From assembly GCA_001698425.1 (NCBI GenBank), contig MBRE01000087.1:87628-139101 (forward strand): DNA of 51,474 nucleotides, read 5' to 3'. This DNA is from Oscillatoriales cyanobacterium USR001. Lineage in GTDB: Bacteria; Cyanobacteriota; Cyanobacteriia; Cyanobacteriales; Microcoleaceae. Made by a program: the position numbers and the translations under genes. This document shows, one piece after another, positions 25,829 to 32,934 of this stretch. Position 1 is the first letter of the stretch; each line of letters starts with the position of its first letter. A model generated the notes under the pieces. The model ran no database searches, was not told the origin of the DNA, and worked only from the letters and a program-made list of their open reading frames with translations.

Positions 25829-27169
25829 CTAGTCCCTAGCTATAATCTCGTTATCTTTAACTCGACTTTTCAACAAATAAGCCTTCATTTTCCCTTTACC
25901 TTTAATTTCAATTTCCCCGCGTTCTTCAAATAGATAAATATCTTTTAATCGCTGATAAGTTGACTCGGAAACTTGAATAGCGCCTGGAATACCATGAGAT
26001 TCCATCCGAGAAGCTGTATTCACAGTATCGCCCCACAAATCATAGGCGAATTTTTTCCAACCAATCACTCCGGCTACTACTAAACCCGTGCTAATTCCAA
26101 TCCGAATCTGAAAGTTTTGACCTTTTTTTTGATTGAATTCTACCAAAGTTTGCTGCATATCTAAACCCATTTCGGCAATTGCTTGAGCATGGTCTAACTG
26201 ATTTTCTGGCAAACCACCTACTACCATGTAAGCATCTCCAATGGTTTTAATTTTTTCTAAACTATGACGTTCTACTAAATAATCGAACATCGAAAAAATC
26301 TCATTTAGTAGCCTAACTAATTCTGTTGGAGAAATCCGTGCCGAAAGCTCGGTAAATCCTACAATATCAGCAAATAAAACGCTAACTTCGGCGAAACTAT
26401 CAGCAATAGTTTTCGGTTCTTTCTTCAAACGTTCAGCGATGGGTTGGGGCAAAATATTTAGTAACAAACGTTCGGATCTATCTCTTTCTGCTTCTAAGGC
26501 GCGGCGAGCTTTAAATTCAGCTTTTGCCAAGCGTTCGTAGAGATAAACTGACAAATTGCAAACGATACAAGCCCAGAATAAGTAAAGATATAACATGGCT
26601 GGAGCTACTGGCATGAGTTGTGGTTTTACTTGCAAATTCAGAGCAGCATTTACTCCAAAATAGTAGAATAAAACGCCCAGTTGTGCAGTCAAATGTAGGG
26701 GCCATCGGACAGGGGTAAGAGTAGCTTGACCAAAAAACATTAAACTCCAAGCGATGATATCAGGTTGAGCGGTGCTGTTGAGAGTTGCGCGTAATTGTGG
26801 GAGCAAAGTAGTTGACCATGATAACCATAAAAATATTAAAGTAGGCTGACGGCGGACTGCTGGAATTCGCAGGGATGCAATGCCAGCAAGGAGAAACAAT
26901 TGAACTATAATTTGAGTAAGGAGTAAAGAACTATCGAAGTTTTTAGGGTTAAGGGTAAAATTGATTAGTTCTAGGATGCTAAAAGTCAAAAAAGTGAAAA
27001 ATGCTAACCATAAACCCAAGGTTAGGCGACTGAGGCTAAAGCGATCGCGCCATGCTTCATAATCGGCTTTTATGTTAATTTTAGGATTACTCCCTAATCC
27101 TCTGGCAATTTCGGGAGAATCCTCGATCGATTCTGTTGTATCTATTTTGCTCAACTGGCCTCGCTTCAT
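25829..27169 (-). CDS. Membrane class III adenylate cyclase
   Basis: 446 residues. An N-terminal membrane domain with about six hydrophobic helices (residues 50-212) is joined by a helix to a class III cyclase catalytic domain (about 258-440). Metal-binding Asp268 (VLFADIVGFTEL) and Asp312 (IKTIGDAYM), the adenine-selecting Lys in EKIKTIG, Asp377 (AYDLWG), and the transition-state residues Asn384 and Arg388 (TVNTASRM) are all present. It is therefore an active, ATP-specific enzyme making cAMP, working as a homodimer at the membrane. The ligand of the membrane domain is unknown. It is convergent with rplY. Confidence 0.93.
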   Translation of the reverse strand: MKRGQLSKIDTTESIEDSPEIARGLGSNPKINIKADYEAWRDRFSLSRLTLGLWLAFFTFLTFSILELINFTLNPKNFDSSLLLTQIIVQLFLLAGIASLRIPAVRRQPTLIFLWLSWSTTLLPQLRATLNSTAQPDIIAWSLMFFGQATLTPVRWPLHLTAQLGVLFYYFGVNAALNLQVKPQLMPVAPAMLYLYLFWACIVCNLSVYLYERLAKAEFKARRALEAERDRSERLLLNILPQPIAERLKKEPKTIADSFAEVSVLFADIVGFTELSARISPTELVRLLNEIFSMFDYLVERHSLEKIKTIGDAYMVVGGLPENQLDHAQAIAEMGLDMQQTLVEFNQKKGQNFQIRIGISTGLVVAGVIGWKKFAYDLWGDTVNTASRMESHGIPGAIQVSESTYQRLKDIYLFEERGEIEIKGKGKMKAYLLKSRVKDNEIIARD

Positions 27170-27226
27170 AGTAGATTTTGGGGGATTTAAGTGAGGTTTG
27201 CTGATGAGTTTTAGTGTACTCTTTCA

Positions 27227-27487
27227 ATGTTACATTTAATGATTAATAATAGCAATTATAATTTTCCCGAAGTATTAGCGATGGAAATTCAAGGCGATCG
27301 ACTCTCAACGGAGCAATTAGTTGAACGAATCTTGTTATCAGGCGAAGTAAGCCGTATTGATCGAGAACAACTGAAGTTAGCTTTACTCAATGATTCCATC
27401 ACCGAAAAAGAGTTAGTCTTAATCGAGCAAGTTCTCGATCGAGTGCGAAAAGGGCTATTAAATATTGTTGATAAAAACTCAATTTAA
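27227..27487 (+). CDS. Small conserved-looking protein of unknown function
   Basis: Up to 86 residues, mostly helical and charged (GDRLSTEQLVERILLSGEVS, then REQLKLALLNDSITEKELVL and IEQVLDRVRKGLL). The first 18 residues are atypical, so ATG 27281 (MEIQGDRLSTEQ) may be the true start; neither start has a good RBS. It resembles short cyanobacterial proteins of unknown function found near signalling genes. It is divergent from the adenylate cyclase. Confidence 0.65.
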   Translation: MLHLMINNSNYNFPEVLAMEIQGDRLSTEQLVERILLSGEVSRIDREQLKLALLNDSITEKELVLIEQVLDRVRKGLLNIVDKNSI

Positions 27488-27581
27488 GATGGGATTTAAT
27501 CTTAAATTTTAGCTGAAATTCCCAATTACTAATCCCCAGTCTTGGCAATTAGTTTGCTTAGTTTTTCTCACTTCCCCGTCG

Positions 27582-27854
27582 TTAAAACAACTCATCCAGA
27601 TTTGTTTCATCGTTGCGGGTAAGCTCTGAAGGGGGGCGATCGCTACTCCAGGCCCACCAAGGACAACCGCACTGACACTCGTAAAACTCCTGCCATTTGC
27701 GGCGGTGGGTTTCGGTGTAAACTGGCGATCGCCTATTGATCCAAACTCGTACCGCCTCAGTACAACTTGCGTCGCACTTGGGACAGCAAAATTTAAAAGC
27801 GTGTTTGGCTGATTCTGTCCAATTGGGAGGGTTTGGATCGAAAGCTTCCATCAT
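27582..27854 (-). CDS. Small cysteine-rich, probably zinc-binding protein
   Basis: 90 residues from ATG 27854 (GGAG six nt upstream; ATG 27851 also possible). Two cysteine clusters, FCCPKCDASC (about 23-32) and YECQCGCPWWAWSS (about 59-72), could hold one zinc ion. The middle segment is basic (RVWINRRSPVYTETHRRKWQ). No named family is recognised. A 6-bp hairpin (AGTCGC/GCGACT, 27874-27890) lies in its leader. Confidence 0.65.
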   Translation of the reverse strand: MMEAFDPNPPNWTESAKHAFKFCCPKCDASCTEAVRVWINRRSPVYTETHRRKWQEFYECQCGCPWWAWSSDRPPSELTRNDETNLDELF

Positions 27855-28085
27855 AAAAATCTCCATCAGCTTTAGTCGCTAAGAGCGACTATCCTATAGA
27901 TGAGCTAACTCTAACAAAATTTTAAACTTGGCATAAATTATGCTTTCTCTGGATTTTACACCTCACCTGTGTCAAAATGTTCCATTTAAAGCTAATTTCT
28001 TTAGTGTGGGATTGTCCCCACTCTCCAGTTGGAAATTAAACAGATTTCCCTTAGTCTCTCACAGCCATCTCTTAGGACTAGACTT

Positions 28086-29705
28086 ATGTCTATATACAAT
28101 CTCATCTCTTTTCTGGGCATTTTTGGTTTATGTGGGATTGCGTGGGCTTTTTCCGAAAATCGCCAACAAAAATATATCCCCTGGCGCGTTATTATTTGGG
28201 GCATTGGCTTACAATTAATTCTGGGTTTTTTAATCTTCCTATTTCCCCCAACTCGCATCGCCCTAGAGGGGTTTACTAGCTTATTAGACGGCGTATTTAC
28301 CGCCGCTGACACGGGAGCTAGGTTTGTTTTTGGTAAAAATATTGTACCCATTCCCGGTCAAGATCCACCAATTAATCTGGGATACATTTTTGCCTTTAGA
28401 GCTTTGCCTACTGTTGTCTTTTTCTCTGGGCTAATGGCATTGCTTTACAACATTGGTGTGATTCAAATCGTCACCGAAGTATTTGCTAAACTTTTTTACC
28501 AAACTATGCGCTTAAGTGGCGCGGAAGCTCTCAGTGGTGCGGCTAATATTTTTGTAGGAATTGAAGCCGCAATTGTGGTTAAGCCCTATTTGCCCAGAAT
28601 GACTCGCTCTGAACTTTGTGCGATTCTTTCTTGTTGTTTTGGGACGGCTGCTTCTTCAACTCTGGCAATTTATGTCAGTTTCCTCAAGCCAGTTTTTCCT
28701 AATATTTTAGGTCACTTAGTTTCGGCATCAATTATTGCCATTCCCGCTTGTTTTGTGATCTCGAAAATTTTAGTGCCAGAGACGGGAACACCGGAGACAA
28801 TGGGTGGTATTCCCAAGGAAGAAAAAAAGTCCCAAGGTCGAGAATTTGTGGGGGAAGAAATCTCGGAAGTTGATGATTCTGAAGGTATACCTCAAGAAAC
28901 TGTTGGCGGCGAACCAATTGAGCGAGTTAGCCCTTTAGATGCAGCTATTGTGGGGTCTTTAGATGGGGTGAAAATGGCAGTCGCGATCGCGGCAGTTTTG
29001 ATTTTAATTCTAGGTTTAGTTTCTTTAGTTAACCAAAGTTTTGGCGCTCTAGCCGCGCTAAAAACTTCTACCAATCTACTGCTTAATCCCATCGGTCAAG
29101 TTTTCAGCGTAATCACCCTACAAAACATTCAAGGAGTTTTATTTTATCCCTTGACTTTATTAACCGGTGTCCCCTTGGAAGACTCTTGGGAAGCTTCGGT
29201 AATTATTGGCAGAAGACTGTTAGAAACTGCGATTCCTCCCTATCAATCTTTAGCAGAATTAGCTGGGAAAGGAGAGGTAAGCGATCGCACAGTTTTAATT
29301 GTTAGTTACGCCCTTTCTGGTTTTGCCCACTTAGCCTCAGTGGGAATTTTTGTTGGTGGTACTATTGCCTTAATTCCTTCTCGCCGGAAAGACATTTCTG
29401 AGTTAGGTTGGAAAGCTTTATTTGTGGGTACTTTAGCTACGATGATGATTGCTTGTATTGCTGGTCTATTTGATACTGGAGATCCCAGTATTCTCGGTCA
29501 AAAAAGCGCTCCGGCTGTGGCTCCAATCACGGCTCCGGCTACACCAAAATCATCAATATCGCCTAGTCCTGCAACATCTATAGCGCCGGCAATTGTGAAG
29601 CCAAGTCCCGTAGCTTCTCCTGTACAAACCTCTCCTAAACCATCTGTGAAAGCTTCTCCTAAAGCTTCTCCATCGCCTACAGTTTCTCCTTCTCCAAAAA
29701 GGTAA
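28086..29705 (+). CDS. Concentrative nucleoside transporter (NupC/CNT family)
   Basis: 539 residues from ATG 28086 (AGGA eight nt upstream). It shows the CNT core: about eight or more hydrophobic helices, FAFRALPTVVFFSGLMALLY, the signature GAANIFVGIEAAIVVKPYLP (nucleoside and cation binding) and FGTAASSTLAIY, then IIGRRLLETAIPPYQSLAEL and YALSGFAHLASVGIFVGG. It imports nucleosides with Na+ or H+ across the inner membrane. Two additions are unusual: an acidic loop (about residues 230-285) and a Pro/Ser/Ala-rich C-terminal tail of about 60 residues with repeated SPSP/KASPK units. The deaminase-like gene 5 kb away may act on imported purines. Confidence 0.92.
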   Translation: MSIYNLISFLGIFGLCGIAWAFSENRQQKYIPWRVIIWGIGLQLILGFLIFLFPPTRIALEGFTSLLDGVFTAADTGARFVFGKNIVPIPGQDPPINLGYIFAFRALPTVVFFSGLMALLYNIGVIQIVTEVFAKLFYQTMRLSGAEALSGAANIFVGIEAAIVVKPYLPRMTRSELCAILSCCFGTAASSTLAIYVSFLKPVFPNILGHLVSASIIAIPACFVISKILVPETGTPETMGGIPKEEKKSQGREFVGEEISEVDDSEGIPQETVGGEPIERVSPLDAAIVGSLDGVKMAVAIAAVLILILGLVSLVNQSFGALAALKTSTNLLLNPIGQVFSVITLQNIQGVLFYPLTLLTGVPLEDSWEASVIIGRRLLETAIPPYQSLAELAGKGEVSDRTVLIVSYALSGFAHLASVGIFVGGTIALIPSRRKDISELGWKALFVGTLATMMIACIAGLFDTGDPSILGQKSAPAVAPITAPATPKSSISPSPATSIAPAIVKPSPVASPVQTSPKPSVKASPKASPSPTVSPSPKR

Positions 29706-29736
29706 AATTCGTAGTACAATGTTTCTCAATTATATA

Positions 29737-29922
29737 GGTACAAAAACGACCCCCCCTAGCCCCCCCTTGCAAAGGGGGGGAACCCGGAAAAGCCCCCTTG
29801 TAAAGGGGGGGGAACCCGAAAAGCCCCCTTGTAAAGGGGGGGAACCCGAAAAGCCCCCTTGTAAAGGGGGGGAACCCGAAAAGCCCCCTTTCTAAGGGGG
29901 TTGGGGGTAGAGATATTGTACC
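29737..29922. repeat. Hairpin element with amplified 30-bp units
   Basis: Outer ends GGTACA and TGTACC face each other. Inside, a unit containing AAGCCCCCTTGTAAAGGGGG is repeated: two exact 30-bp copies (29821-29850, 29851-29880), one 31-bp copy before them and diverged copies at each side. Each unit forms its own C/G stem. The element fills the gap between convergent genes. Confidence 0.85.
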
Positions 29923-31383
29923 TCAGAATATAATTCCGTTAGGTGCTGGTAATAGAATTATCAAAAGTATTCCTAATACAAATAATCCGCAAAAGTCTCG
30001 CCAATTATCCAATTCACTCACATCATTGAGGGCAGGTTCATCATTCAGTGAAATCAAAAATAAAAGCATAGCCCAAATCAATAGGCCAGGTTCTAATAAG
30101 GCAAGTAACAACATTAAAAATCGGGTAACTTGCCCAATTATCATGCTGGTTTTTTGACCAAAAATCGCATGAACAATATGTCCTCCATTGAATTGTCCAA
30201 CTGGCATTAAATTAATTGCTGTTAGCATTAAACCTACGTAACCTGCTACAGCTATTGGATGTAAATTAATGGCATTGTCCGCAGTTAAAGCGCTTCCTAG
30301 TGTTAACTTACTCAAACTAGCTAATAATAGGGAAAAATGGGGATTAAAAGAGTTAAAATTTAAGATTCCTGATTGGGGAGATAGGGGAACAATTGTAGAA
30401 TTAGCTAAACCCCAAATCAAAAATGGTAATGAACTCAAAAAACTGGCGATCGGTCCGGCGATGCTAATATCAAATAAGGCTTTTCGGTGGGGTATGGGTG
30501 TTCGCATCTGGGTAAATGCCCCTAAAGTACCGATGAAAAATGGCACGGGAATAAAATAAGGTAAAGTTGAGGGAATTTTGTAGAAGCGAGCCATTAGATA
30601 ATGAGCAGATTCGTATAATCCTATAATTACGATTAGCGCGATCGAGTATGGCAATCCCTTTAGCAATAATGAGGGATCGGACTGTAGAGATTTTTCTGTA
30701 ACATCGGCAATTTGTGCGCCGGCAATTGTGGTAGTAAATAGGGTGATAAATAATAAAGCTAAAGCGAATATTGGGCGGGTTAAAGGTGCTTTTTTGAGAT
30801 AATTTTCAGAATTGGCTTTGAGGTTATTGGGAACTAGGGCAAAAAATGGTCGATCGCTGAGACTATTTTGAAACATGACTAAAAATCGATCGCCAAAATA
30901 ATGCTCGATATTTTTTTTGATTGTTTGATAAGCTGCTTCTGGATTGGTTCGCAATTTACCGCGACAAATCACAATTTGAGAGCGATATTCTAAAGTTTGG
31001 AGATAATAAACTGACCAAGGAAAACAATCGCGTAGGTGAGCTTCTTCGGCTTTGTCAATTGGGCAAAGATGAGTTTTTTCTTGGGTGGTTTTGGCTGAAT
31101 CCTGTGAGGTGGATTGAGTTGCGATCGCAGGTGTTTCTCTGCGTCCCCAATAAACCAAAAACCAGTATACAACAGGACAAATTAATAAAGGTGCGATCGC
31201 CAATATTAGAGGTATCGGTTGACGGGAACCGTGAGTTAAAATCCAGGTGCTCCAAATCAATGCCGGTGTCATCATTACCAACCACAAAAGCCACAGGGGA
31301 GTACGGGTGATCTGAGCGATTCCCCGCTGCAAAATAAAGTATGTAATCAGTGATAGTAAGAGTAACCATAATAGAGATAGCAT
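29923..31383 (-). CDS. Site-2 protease (M50) homologue lacking metal ligands
   Basis: 486 residues from ATG 31383. Two helices at the N-terminus are followed by a soluble region (about 85-200) like that of the plastid EGY proteins. The M50 core has about six helices with LPYFIPVPFFIGTLGAFTQM and SIAGPIASF. The zinc motif HExxH reads YESAH (Tyr257 in place of the first His; codon 30613-30615). The third-ligand motif NxxPxxxxDGG reads NLMPVGQFNGG (Asn399 in place of Asp; codon 30187-30189). Both losses argue against protease activity, as in plant EGY3. It may bind or hold membrane substrates. The first 20 residues of the longer frame (TTG/alternate start at 31443) overlap the divergent gene and are not used. 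Confidence 0.88.
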   Translation of the reverse strand: MLSLLWLLLLSLITYFILQRGIAQITRTPLWLLWLVMMTPALIWSTWILTHGSRQPIPLILAIAPLLICPVVYWFLVYWGRRETPAIATQSTSQDSAKTTQEKTHLCPIDKAEEAHLRDCFPWSVYYLQTLEYRSQIVICRGKLRTNPEAAYQTIKKNIEHYFGDRFLVMFQNSLSDRPFFALVPNNLKANSENYLKKAPLTRPIFALALLFITLFTTTIAGAQIADVTEKSLQSDPSLLLKGLPYSIALIVIIGLYESAHYLMARFYKIPSTLPYFIPVPFFIGTLGAFTQMRTPIPHRKALFDISIAGPIASFLSSLPFLIWGLANSTIVPLSPQSGILNFNSFNPHFSLLLASLSKLTLGSALTADNAINLHPIAVAGYVGLMLTAINLMPVGQFNGGHIVHAIFGQKTSMIIGQVTRFLMLLLALLEPGLLIWAMLLFLISLNDEPALNDVSELDNWRDFCGLFVLGILLIILLPAPNGIIF

Positions 31384-31413
31384 GATATTTATTCCAGTCC
31401 TGATAATACTTCC

Positions 31414-32094
31414 TTGAAACCAGAGAATTTGACATCTAAACAACCCAGAATCGTGCTAGAGCAGATTTTTGCTTTCCCACCTAACAGGGATACGCTGGGA
31501 GCGACATCTTACTTAATTGTAGAGAACCAAAATAATATTTTGGTGGACTGCCCGGCCTGGGACGAGATAAATGAGGCATTTTTACGCTCTGTTGGTGGGG
31601 TACAATGGTTATTTATTACCCATAGAGGTGCTATTGGCAAGGTGAAAGAGATTCAGCAAGCGACGGGGTGCGCGATCGCTATCCAAGAACAAGAAGCTTA
31701 TCTTTTACCCGGTTTAAATGTAACGCCATTCGGTGAAAATTTTACCCTGAGCGATCGAACTCAGGCAATTTGGACACCTGGACATTCACCCGGTTCTTCC
31801 TGCCTGTATTATGCTAATAGTGGCGGTGTATTGTTTACAGGACGGCATTTACTACCCAACCAAGCAGGTATCCCCACACCCCTGCGAACAGCTAAAACTT
31901 TTCACTGGCCTCGACAAATCCAAAATGTACAATTGCTCATAGATCGCTTTTCCCCAGAGACTTTACATTATATTTGTCCGGCCGCAAACACAGGACTATT
32001 GCGAGGAAAACGAGCGATCGCACAAGCTTACGAGCAATTAGCTAAACTTGATTTGGCTACTTGTTTGCACGCTCAACCTGGATTGTCAAGTTAA
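31414..32094 (+). CDS. Degenerate MBL-fold protein
   Basis: 226 residues of the metallo-beta-lactamase fold: TSYLIVENQNNILVDCPAWD, then WTPGHSPGSSCLYY (His124) and GVLFTGRHLLP. The metal motif HxHxDH is replaced by ITHRGAIGK (only His70 kept), and the later Asp of FTGD is Arg. A related family with THRDDVAD is common in cyanobacteria. Hydrolase activity is doubtful. The start is uncertain: TTG 31414 is given, TTG 31429 is possible and no ATG fits. It is divergent, about 30 bp from the S2P-like gene. Confidence 0.8.
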   Translation: MKPENLTSKQPRIVLEQIFAFPPNRDTLGATSYLIVENQNNILVDCPAWDEINEAFLRSVGGVQWLFITHRGAIGKVKEIQQATGCAIAIQEQEAYLLPGLNVTPFGENFTLSDRTQAIWTPGHSPGSSCLYYANSGGVLFTGRHLLPNQAGIPTPLRTAKTFHWPRQIQNVQLLIDRFSPETLHYICPAANTGLLRGKRAIAQAYEQLAKLDLATCLHAQPGLSS

Positions 32095-32309
32095 AGTATG
32101 GACAAAATATAAAATTGTTTGAATTCACCCTAAAAATGATACTATCAATATATAGGTGTGATTTTAAATCAGTTAATGTTACTTCTTAGATGCCCTTACT
32201 CTTAAGGTCTTCTGCCCTTAGTCCAGTTCCTTAAAAAAGGCGTAACTTAACCAGATTTAAGATGACTTTTTACCTCGATTTTGTTTCAATTGTTACGGAA
32301 AGAACTTTT

Positions 32310-32774
32310 ATGTCTACTGCAACCGCCCACGTTAATGCACCCGATCTCTCCACCGACGACTACTTAGTCCTCGGTTTAGCTACCTGCTTTATCAAAGAAG
32401 ATGGAGAAGTTCACGAAGTTAAAGTCATAGAACCCATTCCCTCCGCAGCTTTAGAAGCGATTATCAAAGGAATTCCCACTTCTTATCAAATAGCTTGCGG
32501 CACAACTTTAGGCTCTGTTTTAGATGGTGAAACCCTCCAAGTTCCACCAGAATTTCCCGCAGATGCTCAATTTAGCGATGAGTTTATTTTTAGAGCGATC
32601 GCGACTACTCGCACCTATAAATCTCGTTCCCAAGCTCAATCTCATATTCCTGTCGGCACAGTACGACAAGATTTTAACTACTCATTAGAACGGAAGCGTG
32701 TCCTCAATTCTACACGAATTGTTAACACAGAAGATAATGTTAAACAACACTCTCACACTCACAAAGTTTTATAG
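32310..32774 (+). CDS. Cyanobacterial conserved-type protein of unknown function
   Basis: 154 residues from ATG 32310 (GGAAAG eight nt upstream). Soluble; the middle carries KEDGEVHEVKVIEPIPSAAL and GIPTSYQIACGTTLG, and the end is polar (QHSHTHKVL). No catalytic motif or membrane segment is seen. I believe similar proteins occur widely in cyanobacteria without an assigned role, but cannot confirm this. The 215-bp gap before it shows no element. Confidence 0.7.
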   Translation: MSTATAHVNAPDLSTDDYLVLGLATCFIKEDGEVHEVKVIEPIPSAALEAIIKGIPTSYQIACGTTLGSVLDGETLQVPPEFPADAQFSDEFIFRAIATTRTYKSRSQAQSHIPVGTVRQDFNYSLERKRVLNSTRIVNTEDNVKQHSHTHKVL

Positions 32775-32783
32775 ATAGATGAC

Positions 32784-32856
32784 AGAAAAACCGGGTCGAT
32801 CGAATACAACTCGTGCTTTCAGCGCTCTAGTATTCAACCAAAAATCCGGTTTTTCT
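32784..32856 (+). terminator. Large-loop hairpin with terminal T run
   Basis: AGAAAAACCGG (32784-32794) pairs with CCGGTTTTTCT (32846-32856), an 11-bp stem over a 51-nt loop. It lies just after the stop at 32774 and before the first of two kinases. The T run is inside the stem, so it is a plausible terminator or a repeat. Confidence 0.4.
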
Positions 32857-32934
32857 CATCGGCATAACTTCCAATCTAAATAGTTTCAACAGTTAATTGA
32901 CCGTATCTTTTTACCCAAATTTATAGTTAAGAAT

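Noticed and set aside
27940..28218. Plus-strand frame of 92 codons before the nucleoside transporter
   Set aside because: It overlaps the transporter in another frame, with no family features.
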